Assembly: GCA_030770425.1 (NCBI GenBank)
Contig: JASJFT010000004.1
Location: forward strand, 558,001 to 622,000
Origin: Darksidea phi
Taxonomy: Eukaryota > Ascomycota > Dothideomycetes > Pleosporales > Lentitheciaceae
Reading direction: 5' to 3'
DNA: 64,000 nucleotides
In this document: positions 31,573 to 44,100 of the stretch, in pieces
Layout of the letters: each line of letters opens with the position of its first letter
How positions within the stretch are numbered: the stretch's first letter is position 1
Translations under genes and position numbers: made by a program
Notes under the pieces: generated by a model
Database searches by the model: none
What the model was told of the DNA's origin: nothing
Seen by the model: only the letters and a program-made list of their open reading frames with translations

Positions 31573-34500
31573 TTATTCAGTAATCTCCTCGGTGTTATCT
31601 GATTGCTTGCGCTGGATTACGCCGAGGTAGAGCAGGCGTTCCCAGATGTCGTCTTTAACGAGGACGCGAGCTTTGTCGAAAGGGAGACCATCAAGCTCTC
31701 GGAGGCTTCTGCAAAAGTTTGCTAGCATCATCTCGGTTACTCTTCGTCTTATCCGTGTCTCGTAGTCAAGTCGTGAAAGATATTGCTGGTCTGCGTCTGC
31801 ATCTCCATCGGGAAGGATGAAGCGATCTGTTGCTTGCTCGTCTGAAGGTTTTTGTCTGAGTGACATGATGCGATTCTCCGACGCTGGAGCATAAAAGCGG
31901 AGCGAGAGAGGATTGTCCCGCCAATCCAACTTCGAAAGAGTGCCCAGCTTTCCCAGAACCGTCGCATTTGCCCGCAATCGTTCGAGCTTGTTGCCAGCGA
32001 GAAGTAGCTCACTCAGTCGCTTGATATTGAGGAGCGGCCGCAGATCCCTAATGGAGTTGAAGTTTAGATTGATCGACCGAATGTTTGGCGTCAGTTGCCC
32101 AAAGTCATTTGGCAGTTCCTTCAGGCCCATAGAAGCTAGTTCAAGTCGTTGCAGGTTCAAGAGATGCTGCGAAATCTCCAAGCCACGCGTGGAGTTCAGA
32201 GACATGTAGAGATTGCGAACATCCGAGTTTCGAACCAGGTTCCCGACGCAGATCTCTGCGTCCGAGTCACTTTCCAACATTTGCTCTCTCGCAGAGAAGG
32301 TCCGCAAATATCGAAGATGCTCCAACCCAGGCACGTTGGTCAGCGAGTTGCGGTCGATATACAGAGACTCGAGCTTAGGGAAGTGCTCATCAACGTCAAG
32401 CGCGGTCATTCTATTGCCGCAGATGCGAAGGGATCGCAACGCCTTACATCTCCCAAATGGCGCATCGGACATTGGGAACTCTTCAATACAGTTCTCATCT
32501 GACGTCGTTAGCTGAATTCACAAGTCCCGTAATCCGTAGACATACCAAGATTGAGATGCTGAAGCTGTGGCAGGTGATGGACATTCCGAACACCAAATAA
32601 GCGATTGCCGCGGAGGTCGACATCTGTCAAGGATTTCCTACAGGGCGGTCAGCGACGTTCACAAGCAGTACCAGTATTAAGAACGTACAAGTCAGCTTTT
32701 GCAAAGTCCACAAAATCAATCTCGTTCCTCGCTGCACTGAATTCTATGAGACCGTCGAGGTGAAGGATACCATCAAGCGACTTGATCTTGTTGTCGTCTG
32801 CCTTTAGAGTACGAAGGTGAACCAGCTCGCTGAGACCATCCAAACTGTCGATATCATTCTTTGATATGTCAAGGTACTGAAGGTTTGTCAAAGTGGCCCA
32901 GGATGTTAGACTCGTAAGGCAGTTATTCTGCGCTCGCAATCGTCGCAAGGTGTAAGGTATGCCTTTCGTCTGACAGATGCTGTTTTCAGACACATCAAGC
33001 TCCTCCAGTCGAAAGCAGAATTCGTCGAGACGGTGCAAATTCTCAAGACCTTTGTGGTGTAAGTCCACCTCACGTAGATCTTCCCAAAACGGCTCGTCTG
33101 GTTGGGCATCTTGCAACGCTTTCACTAGTTCCGCAGTACCCAGCGCATATCGGTCCTCAAGAGCTTTAGAGAACTTGTGCCCATCGTGTTTGATGACGAT
33201 CCGATCCGGAAGCTCGCACTCATCAACCTGGTTGACTGTGAACTCGGGCAAATCACTAAGCATGAAAGTTACGTCTGCTTTGGCGGGCGAAGAGGGAGCA
33301 GGTAGCAAAGTATCTTGTTGGTTCAAGACTGGTGCCGAAACATTCATCGACAGCTGCATACGATAATTTCGTGGCGGCAAGTCATCCAGCAGTGGAAGCT
33401 CGCCATCATTCCCAAACACCGCTCCTCTTAGGTTTCGAGTCTTCGGAAGAGTTTTAGCACGGTTCCACGGTGCCTTCTTCGGCGATGAGTACTGGTAATG
33501 ATTCGTAGAGCTCTGGTGATGGTGTGCATTCCCTGAAGGAGTGGCTGCGTGATGCAGTTGCTCATCGGCCTGCCGAAAACCATGCTCGGCGATAGAAATC
33601 GTAATATCTCGTACTCGACTGTTCCGTACAGATGGTTTAGCCGTACCGCGACCTTCAAAATACTTGATCTCATGTTCGACGCCATCTTCGTCAGATTCAG
33701 GAATTGCGTAAGTTGACGGGAGTTGTTGGACTTTTTGAGTGCTACCTTTACGAGGCTCCTGATCACTCCACGAAGTCGCGCGTGTCTCGGTTTTAGGGTA
33801 ACTCCAGGCAAAATTCGACACCTTTGAGGGCACCGAGCTAGTATCGGTAAAAGCAGTTCCTCTACCTTCGCGGGTGTTTGGGCGCGTCTTATCGTCCGAT
33901 GCTGCTTCTTCGGTATCTTCTAAGAATGTCTCAGCAGTAGGTTGTGGACGGCTTGGGGAACCCTCGTGTATCATGCGCTCAGCTGTCTCGTCCACGCTGA
34001 GATCCGGAATATGACCAAATGGATCGTCCTCGCTCTCATTGGTGCCGCTAATGCCCTCCTCAACGCGGTGCTCTTTCGAAGGGCTTTTGCGTCGGACCCA
34101 CAAGTTGTTCTCGCGATCAAAGCTCATTCCCGCGATCTCCCTTGGAATTAGATGCGCCACAGCTTCGGGTGCTAAAGTGACTACATGGTCTGATCGTCGG
34201 GACGTACTCGTGGCTACAGTCTGTCCCATAGAGGAACCCGAGGATGGGTTTGTGCCATTTGTTCTGGGCTGTGAATCCATGTGCTCATCTGCAGCCGGAA
34301 CATGCCTATTTGGATTGTCGGTTATTCGAATTCCATCCTGCTCTACGACTATGCTGTCTCCATCTGGACATGCAGGTGGTTTCATACGTGAAAACCGCAG
34401 CGAATGGAAAGATGAACCTAGGATATTGTCCGACTCTCTGTCTTGAAACTTGCGGAGATGGCTCATCACTTGCGGATCTAACTCGCGCTTGTTTGGCTCC

Positions 34501-37055
34501 TTCCATGCCGAGAGACGACCTTCCCGGCTGGGAGGTCTATCAAAGGTAAGCGAGCTAGAAGGATAGCCATTCTTCTCTTGTGCAGTCGGCGGCTCGTCTT
34601 CTGTCTCCTCAAGGCTGCCCAACCCGCTCGTTGGTCGACCTTTCGCTCGGATGTAATCCATGATCTTGACTGCTTCATCCAAAAAGTCTTGGGTCGTGAC
34701 AGATCGTTTGCGGCTCTCGTCTCGCATGACTTGTTGCCTCCTCATACTAAAAGCCGCAACTTCGTTTGCCACTATGGCGGCGTGGGTTTCCCCGGCAGGT
34801 GCGTCGGATTCGTCTAGTCGATCTATTTGCTCTCGAATGGTGTTCATCTTTGGCGACGAGTGGATGAATGCTTCCGTAGCTTCTATGATTTCAGCGTTAA
34901 GCTCGTCCAATCTCCGTTGGCTGGGAGTTGGGTTTCGAGGCCGCAGAATGTGCCGACGGGCTAGCACTTCCGGGTCCGCAACGTTGTTGGGATGGTCGTG
35001 GCGGGCATCCTTACGCTTCCGCCCAATGACTGACTGCATCGCTACATGAGAGTGTTTGACGGATTGCAAGCCAGTATCGCTGATGTCATCCTCTTCTTCA
35101 TTCATGGACTGCATTGTTCTCCGGCGTTTGGGGGTAGGATTCTTGAAGGGAGACGTCGGGCCTCGTTTGCCTTCAGCGTACTCAGTCGGGGCGTCTGGGA
35201 TTTCTTCTGGGTTTGTGGATGCGCGCTGGTCATTCTGTGATCTAGACAGACTCATTGCTCGGAAAGGGTTCGTCACGCGAGTCAAACCTTGCCGTTTTGC
35301 CCTGGAAGGGTCTCGCGAGATAGGCGATGCGGCGTACTGGAATTTGAGTGGCGGTCGACTACCCGGTGGGGCCACGTCCATTGAGGGCGACTCGTCGGGA
35401 GCGCTCTGGTCTTCAGACACGGCGGAAGAGATGATAGAGAAATCACCGCAGAACTGATACCGATTGAGCTCACCCTGCCCAAACGTTCCTGATCGTTGCG
35501 GTTGATGCGGAATTGTTTCACTGTCCATAGCGATGCTCATTTGAACGCTCCCTTCCTCAACTGAGGTCAGCAGTGATGTTTTCTGCAGGAGCTTGGTAAC
35601 CTCGATCATATTTGTTTGTACGCTGTTTGAAGCTGTCTTCTCAGACTTGTGTTCAAGCTGGCTTAGCCGCCGCTGAAGCCGGTTGCTTGTGAATGTATCG
35701 TGAGCATCAAAAAGCTTGAGAGGACTTCCGGAGCTCTTCGTCCGTTCGCCGGTCTGTGATTTTGAGTGACCCTTTCGATGCGGTGTTCTCGGGGAGAGGC
35801 CTGTAGCAGCGCTGTCGGCATCATTGACTGTCTGGGGGTCAACATCTGCCTCCATCTCGGGAGTTGTTCCAGTGCGTAATGCGCTTTGAGGAAGATGCCT
35901 TTGGGGAGATGGACTGAGTGGTCGCCTCCGGAAAGAACCGTCTCTTGAGTACCCCCCTCTTCGCATTTCAACGAACCGCCCAACATCCGCCAGATCTGGA
36001 GTACCGGCGGGAAGATCCTCAGGGAGCGAGTCATCCTGGAGCCTCGCAAAGTATGATTCTTCGCGATTCTGGAGGGTAGAGTTGCCCTCTGCTATGGGTT
36101 GAGCGATATGGCTAGACGGCGGTGTGCCAAGGTGTCGTAACCTGTTGGCAAGTTCTGATCCTCTGAAATTCGGCATTGGAGCTGCTTCGGCCCCAACTTT
36201 GAGGTTGGTTGTCAGATATACCGGACTGAAATTTTCGTTCTCAAATTCGATTTGCCCGCTGATAGTCCGCGTTCCTCCCTGCTGTCCTACGGCATCGCTC
36301 ATCAAGGAGAACTCGCCAGATGGCATGCGCGAATAGTCTTCGGGGTGCTGTCCCACGGTTTGTTGTTCCTGGGCTTGATGTTCGTTGTATTGCGCTTCAC
36401 CATGCTCCTCCTCTGGCAATTCCTCCTCCTCTGGGTCCGCAAATGACCATGGAGGTGGGCTTGACGGCATCGCGCCGAGACCCTTCAACATTCCTAGTTT
36501 CCGCTGTGGCTGCTTCTCCTCTTGCACGGGACCGTTAGGCTTTGCGAACATGTTCTCTAGACCCATTGGGCTGAAGAGATCCTTCTGGTCACCGTATCCA
36601 ATCTCTCCCTTGAGTAGCCTCCGTCTCCATTCTGGCGTATCGTGGATCGGCGCATCCTTTGTGGGCGACTTTGCGACAGGTTTTTGCGCCACTGTGCCAT
36701 CATATAGTATGGAATCGAGCGACGCGGCGGAGAAGGATTGCGATGCATAGCGAGATGCAGCGATGACGGATGCGTCGGCAGTTGTGGGTGGAGAAATGTT
36801 ATTGTCGCTGAGGCTGCGCTCGACCAGTGCACTGCGGCGTTTCGGCGGCCGGAGCTCTTTCGTGATATGTCGAACCTGTATCTCAGAGAGGGAACCGGAC
36901 GATTGTCGCATGCGGGGAAGGCGGCTTTGGGCCTTGGGGGGGACACTCCGCGAAATCTGCGTCGACATCGCATTGCTCGCCTCGTCTGCGACCGCGGAAG
37001 ACATGGGCTGGACAATCCATTCCTCTGAGAGGTCCTCGAGCCACGGCTGGCTCAT
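31573..37055 (-). CDS. Leucine-rich-repeat SIN/MEN scaffold, Cdc11/Nud1 family
   Basis: Exons 37055-32689, 32637-32546 and 32498-31573 join in phase to about 1794 aa. Cdc11 (fission yeast) and Nud1 (budding yeast) sit on the spindle pole body and assemble the septation-initiation or mitotic-exit kinases. The N-terminus MSQPWLEDLSEEWIVQP is a family hallmark. About 1300 disordered residues with many Ser/Thr-Pro sites follow, a likely target of Cdk phosphorylation. The C-terminal LRR block (about 1350-1690) has LEELDVSENSICQTKGIP, LQYLDISKNDIDSLDGL, LRTLKADDNKIKSLDGI, LTDVDLRGNRLFGV, LESLYIDRNSLTNVPGLEHL and RLSELLLAGNKLERL. Both introns fall inside the LRR region. The start at 37055 is 637 bases from the divergent gene at 37693. 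Confidence 0.92.
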
Positions 37056-37692
37056 GGCTGTGCGTATTGTGTCACTCTACGCGAAGGTGTTGACAGTCTC
37101 GGTTGTTTGGCGAAAACGCGTCGGGATGGCAGCTACACGGCTTCGCGATGCATAGCGTGGCCTGGTGGAGCTCGATGGTGAACGGCACGCGTGGTGAGCT
37201 TCGTGTATCAGTATACCAGGATGGTGGTCGCGAGTGTGGCATGGGTGCGTCGTCAATTCAAGCAGCTTGGCGGCTAGTTAATCGATAATGGTTGTCAGAG
37301 TAACCAACCGCCGCCCGTCGAAACACTGCGCCCCGGCCGCCTGGCGGAGGCGACGAGGGGGCAAAGGCAGCACGCAGCCCATCTACCACTCGCTTTGTGG
37401 CTCTATAGGGTCGGACAATTACGCCTCGCCAGCTATTGAGTGCTGTTGCTGCTGCGAGCGGAAGGCACGACCGCCCAGCGGCGACATGCAATCATCACCC
37501 TTCCATACTTCTACACCAAACCGACCACAACGCCACGAAAAAAGATATCAAGCCCGGATGGTGACATGTTGATGTGCTTGGAAGACATTTGGGAAGACAT
37601 TTTGGGAAAACTCGATTTTCGACCGGAGCACACAGCCAGGCCTTCCTGGCCACCTCCCGCGCTCCACTCCCGACTTATCGAACCGTAGCACC
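37056..37692. promoter_or_regulatory. Divergent promoter with two ACGCGT boxes
   Basis: This 637-base gap lies between two divergent start codons. Two ACGCGT (MluI cell-cycle box) sequences lie at 37116-37121 and 37187-37192, 61 and 132 bases upstream of the Cdc11-type start. In fungi MBF (Mbp1/Swi6) binds this motif in G1/S genes. Use here is inferred. Confidence 0.45.
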
Positions 37693-39990
37693 ATGCCCAA
37701 CCTACACGTCCATTTGAACCATGGAATCGACCTCGATTGTCTCAGTTCTGTGCATCAAGACGCCTACGAAGACTTATCAGACGAACATTACAATCCGGTG
37801 CAGCGAGCTGCGAAGCGGCGGAGGATCGAGACAATCGCGGCCCAATACCTGCGCGGGAGGGCTCCGCTGATCCTATCCGCGGCCTTGAAAGGACCATTCA
37901 ACAAGGGCTGGAAGAATCCCTGGGCAAAGAAGCCTCAGAGGGAAATGACTTCGTCTGGGCGAAATGCAGGGCTGAAGCAGGCAGATAATGAGCGGGCTAC
38001 AAGCACAGCCGCTGTCCGCAGAAATGCTGAGGGGGATGGCATAAGAACTCGCATACGAAAACTATCACCACCTCCGTCGCCCGAGACTTTGCGAGCCGTG
38101 GAGAACCTGTCACAAGTCATCGAGCCAGTAAATGAACAGCGGGACCAGGTCGAGGCACCGTTGAGCAACTCCCCAGTGCTGCTTAATGATTCCGGAGGCA
38201 CGGAATTCTTCGGCGTTGACGCAGACTCGCCAACTACATTTAATACTTCTGAGAGCAATCCACGCTGGCTCCGCCGCCATTCGTTAAAAGGAACGCACCA
38301 TAGCGAGCCCAAGGATGCAAATACAGACCCCTCGCCCACCCGGACTCGAACCGGGCGTCGGCCTATTCACGAAGATGGCGAGCTTCAGCTTGTTCCGCCT
38401 AGGTTTCCCCTTACCATGGCCCAATCGTCTCCAATGCGAACTAATATTTTGAATAATGAGTGCCGGCCCTGTGCTTCAGCATCGATGGTCATTTCATCCC
38501 CTGTTAAACCCACCACCGACATATCTACGAAAGCAGGAACTGTCTCTCCATCAAGGCGAAACCGGCCTCCTCCACCTAGTTCTGTAAACCATTCCACTAG
38601 CAGCAATGTCAGAACTGCTCAGTCTGTTCCTCTAGCTGGTTCCAGAATTCTGCCGACCGACACAGTCGCTTCTTCACCTCAAGCACCAAATCAATGTGCA
38701 CCACTACGTGGTACCGAGCCAGACCCCATACTAGCTGATGGTAGACCGACACCCGGGGCCCAGTCTGCCGACATGGGCGTTGAGCGTCCGCGGACATTCA
38801 CCCCGATCAATATCAAATCGCAGAGCTCGCAGGCGGAGACAGGCTATTCTCCTATGGTCTACCTTCGCGATGCACATCCATCGATCGCGGAAGGCCATCG
38901 TGCTGCCTCGAACCTTGCACTACTCGCCGTGGAAAAAGCTCGGAATTCTGCTGGGAGCAGACAGCGGCCTTCAAGAGAAGAGATCCATGTATCGGCGGAA
39001 CGATGTGCTCAAAAGGCGCCTTCATCAAATACAAAGGAGACGAGCCGGAAGGCGAAGCGCGCAACATCGAATAATCTAAGACGTCTAAGCATCAATCTCA
39101 CAACCTCACCCACATCCCTTTCTTCGACAGGCCTAACATATCGGAAAGTCGGAGAAGAGAAGTCAAAGAAAGGCGGCCAGAAGTCAAAGCCACGGCCTGT
39201 GACTTTCAGCTCCTCGCCAGCGGTTGGGAATTGCCCTCGCACGATACCAGAAGCGCATGGACAAGAGCTCACTCCTGTGGAAGAAAGCAGATCTGCCCGT
39301 CGTGATGTCTACGAGATACCACCAGATTTGGCAACACTGAAAAGAGCCGAGCAGCAGCAAAACCTCAGATCTGGTCGAAACTCCGGCGGTTCCACGCAAG
39401 CTGCCATGATGGTCGCTCGGCTCGAGTTCCAAGAAGGGACTATGCCTTCGGTTGCATCTGAGACTCCAGGGGCCCGGGTGCCAATTCAAGATAGCACGCT
39501 AAAACCATATGGGGACCAGCCGAGTCTAGTATTCACACCCTTCTCCGCCTTCAATGCGGATTTAGACAGGAGACATCCCCAGGATAGGGTACCGAAAGAT
39601 ATAGCAATTAGCACACAAGAACTCTTCTCAGAGGCATCGCCCTTCGCATTCAGCACCATCAAGAAGGCTGTAAGACCACAGGGAAGTCATCTGAAGTTTG
39701 CGGTGTTTCCGAGTGGTGAGCAAAACGGACGTGTTGCCCAAGTCAATGGCGCCAAAAGCCCCGCACCTCCCGAGCGAATACCGCTCAAAGAGAGGAACTC
39801 GATGATGTCCTTCCAGAGCACGGTATCAGAGAAAGGTTCGCAGGAATCTACACCCCTCGAGTCTAGGGCAATCAGACAGGAAGTCGCGCTTCCACAGCTA
39901 GACTTGCGCACGTCGTTGGACGATCTCGAGCATAATGGCGATCTCGAATTCACAGACCGGTTCTTACGTAACTTCAAGGACATGACTTGA
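37693..39990 (+). CDS. Conserved-looking disordered nuclear protein, unknown function
   Basis: One exon, 765 codons. The first 85 residues are the only part that looks conserved: MPNLHVHLNHGIDLDCL, a basic cluster AAKRRRIETIAAQYLRGR that could act as a nuclear localisation signal, then PLILSAALKGPFNKGW and KNPWAKK. I have a faint memory of this RGRxPLILSAxLxGPFxxGWxNPW block in fungal proteins with loose protamine-like annotations, but cannot confirm it. The remainder is Ser/Pro/Arg-rich and disordered. A short C-terminal segment (HNGDLEFTDRFLRNFKDM) may be a second conserved motif. The gene is divergent from the Cdc11-type gene and may share its promoter. The start is the first ATG after an untranslated leader. 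Confidence 0.75.
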   Translation: MPNLHVHLNHGIDLDCLSSVHQDAYEDLSDEHYNPVQRAAKRRRIETIAAQYLRGRAPLILSAALKGPFNKGWKNPWAKKPQREMTSSGRNAGLKQADNERATSTAAVRRNAEGDGIRTRIRKLSPPPSPETLRAVENLSQVIEPVNEQRDQVEAPLSNSPVLLNDSGGTEFFGVDADSPTTFNTSESNPRWLRRHSLKGTHHSEPKDANTDPSPTRTRTGRRPIHEDGELQLVPPRFPLTMAQSSPMRTNILNNECRPCASASMVISSPVKPTTDISTKAGTVSPSRRNRPPPPSSVNHSTSSNVRTAQSVPLAGSRILPTDTVASSPQAPNQCAPLRGTEPDPILADGRPTPGAQSADMGVERPRTFTPINIKSQSSQAETGYSPMVYLRDAHPSIAEGHRAASNLALLAVEKARNSAGSRQRPSREEIHVSAERCAQKAPSSNTKETSRKAKRATSNNLRRLSINLTTSPTSLSSTGLTYRKVGEEKSKKGGQKSKPRPVTFSSSPAVGNCPRTIPEAHGQELTPVEESRSARRDVYEIPPDLATLKRAEQQQNLRSGRNSGGSTQAAMMVARLEFQEGTMPSVASETPGARVPIQDSTLKPYGDQPSLVFTPFSAFNADLDRRHPQDRVPKDIAISTQELFSEASPFAFSTIKKAVRPQGSHLKFAVFPSGEQNGRVAQVNGAKSPAPPERIPLKERNSMMSFQSTVSEKGSQESTPLESRAIRQEVALPQLDLRTSLDDLEHNGDLEFTDRFLRNFKDMT

Positions 39991-41191
39991 GTGTGTGCTC
40001 GCGATGTTGAACTGTGTTCCATACACGAAGTTCAATTGGGAAAGACGGTTCGCCAGACACATCGGTTGCTCGACCGGGGGGGAGGAATGCCACCCTTCCA
40101 CCACGGCCCGCCGAACGCCCTGGTGAGAATTTAACCATCTGTTGACATGTTGATATGAGCCCTCGATTACGAGGTGACCCTAGGCTCCTTGCATCGCGGT
40201 TGCGATAGCCCTGGTCGATATGTTTGCGGTGAAGCGACCACGTTCTGGAGTGATTGGCCGATAACACACGGACCGGGCGCTGAGTTCAACCCACAATGCT
40301 GCAGAAAGCCAGAACACGGTTGATATCGTCTTCAGATGTGGTTCGACAGGATAGAGCTGGGAATGCGGTGAGCTGGAACAGAGATGCAGAGGAGGTTGGT
40401 GTTGGGGCCATGAGTCGCACTGGTGGCACAAGGTTTAGCTTGAAGCTTAGCGGGAAGATGGGCAATGAAGAAGGTCGTACGGTGAACATAGGGTATCGGT
40501 GTGTCTCCCAATGAAGTGCGGTGATGGATCACGTTGGCCGTCCGAGAGGCCTGCGCCGGGTTAATATGGCATTCTTCGTCACTTGGTGTTGCGATGTGAT
40601 GCCGAGTGCACGGTCGCGCCTGTGCAGAGAGAAAACATCCGGGCTTGGCACGCGGCGAGCCGGCCTTCCCATGTTTCCCTGTCTGTCCGCAACAACATTG
40701 AATCGCAGTGACGCGCGAGTGAGACAGACGGCAGACGGCGGGTTGAAGCAATTGTGCGCGCAACGAACAGTGACAGACACCAATCACGTGTTGCGCGGCC
40801 ACGCCTGCCACTTCTACTCGGTCACTGTCGGTCGGCCCGCGCCCACGGCCAGCGGAGGAGAGGGCGGGACGTCATCGGCGGAGGCTCGCTTGTGTAATAT
40901 CTACGCCACCGCCCGAGAAGGCCTCGTCCACAGAACATCGGAACGTGGACGCATCACTGGCCTCCAACGAGCCGCGTCTTCTGCTGCCCCTGTAGCCAGC
41001 ACACCCCCCGACCGCACCCCGTCACCTCTGCCGACCCAGACACGTTTAAGCAGGCGCGGCTGTCTTCCCGCTCTGCAACCGCGCTCCCCACGGCCGTTCC
41101 CTGGCACTCACGCCCTCCGGCAATATCTGCCAAACGCTCACCCACGCACTCCCACGCCTTGCCTTTCCGCGGCTTGACCAATGTCGACTCC
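39991..41191. other. Intergenic, Kcs1 promoter and leader
   Basis: A 218-codon open frame (40521-41177, plus strand) crosses most of this stretch, but its composition is low-complexity Arg/Ser/Pro. I read the region as promoter and GC-rich 5' leader of the kinase gene. Confidence 0.4.
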
Positions 41192-44100
41192 ATGTCACAG
41201 CCCTCGCCAGCCCCGAGACGCTCATCTCCCCCCGCATCGGTGAGGTCAAATGCGCCGCACACCCCCGGCCATGGAGGAGCCCGTCCCCCCTCGCCGGCTC
41301 CCGCAGAGGTGACGCCAAAAAGCCTCGTGCAGACGGGCCGCTCCAAGACCGCGCCGCTTGCCATAGACCATCTGTGGACGCCGTCAATCGACCGTCCCCA
41401 GCTGTCGGAGCGCGACAGTATCTTTGCGACGACGTACCTGGGCTCCGACAGTCCAGCGTCGTCGCCGCGGTCACCTGCACCAACAATCGACACAAACGAC
41501 AATGTTTCTGACCATGGCCGTCCAGACATGGCAGTCGCAGCGTCTGCCGCGCGTGGATTGACAGGAGCGTCCGCCCTCCACCCCCAGCGCGCTGAACAAT
41601 CATCCTCCACCTTTAAGCAGCACCAAGGGCTACTGTCAACACGCTTCAATTCGGATAGAAGAGACGATTTCGGCATGAGCTCTGACGGCACCCGTGAGAG
41701 CCCTCCTCCGTTTATGAGTCCCGTGGACTCCCCCGTACACCTGCCAACTACACCTCTGCACCCCGTCCAACCCTCTGCGCCGTTAGACGAGAACTTGGCA
41801 GAAACAGAAGAAAGGATCAAGAACAGACTGTGGCGTGAAGGGAAAGGCGAACCCTATCTCCCCCACAAGGGCATGGGCCATGACCTCCTACGCGACGGCC
41901 ATGTAGACAAGAAAATTGAAGCAACGCTGGCCAAGACAGAACCGCCGGCGGCCGTGAGAAGTAGAAAGGCGAGCCACTATCTGCGTGTTTTCAAAGAGAA
42001 CGATGCCGCGGAAGAGCAGAAGAAGCGCGAAGGCCGTGCCAAAGAACGCCGACCTACCGAGATGGGTTTGCCTTCTCATCGAGAAGAGGGCACGGCTAGA
42101 CCAGAAGCGAATGGTCTAGGCGAGAAATTCCAGCGCATGTCGCGCTCCTCATCCGCTGTACAATCGCCCCAGGACGGCCCGATCGAGTCATACTTTGACC
42201 ATATCCCAAGCCCGGGTGCCACAGAGGCAGATGACCACTTCACAGCCATAGACCCCACTCACAGAGACGAGATTCCGCTACAGCTCCTCGAGGAAATAAT
42301 AAACTTTACGAACCTTACTCCTGGTGCCGATCGCAACTCATCCTTCTCGAAAAGTCTCCCCACCGCTGCAGTCGAGAAACTCCGTGGCCATGTGTCTAAG
42401 ACCAAGCCCAGGTCACAAGTACACGAATCTCCGGACCATTTCCAGCCGCCGGGTGACCAAAGCCCAGACCGCGCGCACGGCTCTGACGAAGACGAGTCCG
42501 AGCGAGAGCAGATCTCGTCAGCCCTCTACTTCCCACATCGTCAGCTGAAATCCCCCGAAGAGATACTTCCAGAGGGAAAGAGTCGAAAGGCAGGGGTTAA
42601 GGCCGTTCAGGATCGCAGCTCGACCAGTGCAAGCAAAGGACCCCAGGGGTGGAAGAAGGAAGAGGCTGCTCGGACCCCGCAAGAAGTAGAAATCTCTCTA
42701 CAGTCCCAAGATACAAATCAATGTTTGCATGGTGACATCGCTGCCATCTCTTCTTCACGACAGGATGATAGCAAGTCGTTGGATTCAGCAACCGCTGACA
42801 CGACAACCTCAGCTGAGTCTGGTTATGAGTCGCTGGCAGAGTCAACACAGTCACTCTATGATGATGAGACCAGTGCAACTGATGATCTAGGCACAACGCC
42901 CACCGCAACAACACATAGAAAGGAGACGAAGCCTTCGCCCCCTACTCAACCACCCGCCCCCTTAGGGGCTGTGGAGCTGAAACCGTACGACCATCAGGTT
43001 GGTGGTCACTCAACGGTATATCGCTTCTCTCGGCGAGCCGTGTGCAAGCAGCTCAACAACCGGGAGAATGAGTTCTATGAGACGGTCGAGCAACGACACC
43101 CGGAGCTCCTGGAGTTCCTGCCAAGGTACGAGCATTTACTTCTAATGGTTTAGCCGCTTTGAAGCTTAGACGTCAGCAAAGATCCTCGCCAATCCCGCGT
43201 ATGCCCCTCTATGGTTTGCACATGCTAACGTTATGCTGTCGTTTTAGGTACATCGGAGTCCTCAATGTCACATATCGTAAAGCCCCAAAACGAAAGAAGA
43301 CGCTCAAGGATAAGGCCAAGACCGATGCGAGTAGATCCGATTCTCCCGCACAGCCTAATACAGACGGTCCTGCCTCTAAGCAAGAGCCGGGAGCTCAGGG
43401 CGGGGCAGCTGAAGATTTGCCTAGAATGGTCAGCCACTCTCAGCAAGCCATGCCTATCCCTCAGGTTGTGTTCGAGAACAACCGACATATCATTCCCGAC
43501 AACCTCTTCCGAATGCCACCACGGTCCGCCACACCAGACCCCTGGGGCGGCAACTCTTTAGACTATCAATACCACCGAAGAAACCAAAGTGACGTTGGGG
43601 TATCCGAAGTGAAGAGTTCTGCGCGACCTCAGATGCAACATCAGAGCAGCTGGGGCGTCACAACTATCAATAGGAAGCTTCAAGAAGAGGTGCTTCGTCA
43701 AGTCTTTGCTCCTCCGCCAATCCACCATCGCCAGCGCACGCACCATGGCTTACCCTCGCGGAGGTCGCGAGCGGAACCGCACGGCATCGTAGGCTCCGCG
43801 CCGTCGATGCGGAGGAACAGCGCCGATATATCCGAGATAACTATGCATGAAGAGTCGACCCGTAAGCAAGTCCTCAAGGCCGAAGCGCAACGTCATGTCT
43901 CAGAATCTGCTGGAGAGCTTCGGCGAGAGGACGATGTCAATGCGCTGGCAAACGGGTTGCAACCACAGCCTCATCCTGTTTCAAGACGTCGTCACTCTGG
44001 CGGCGGACTTACGCGCAGGCCATGTGGAGTTGATTCTACCCAGAGGTCTAATCTAGAGTTTTACGAAGAAGAAGGTTATGGTGGTGATGGCGAAGAAGAG

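Noticed and set aside
38335..38362. Sequence resembling a tRNA T-arm (GACTCGAACCGG)
   Set aside because: It lies inside a long coding frame, and no acceptor stem or anticodon arm could be built around it.
40521..41177. 218-codon open frame on the plus strand before the Kcs1 start
   Set aside because: Arg/Ser/Pro low complexity, no motif, and it overlaps the expected GC-rich leader of the kinase gene. It reads as chance openness in GC-rich DNA.
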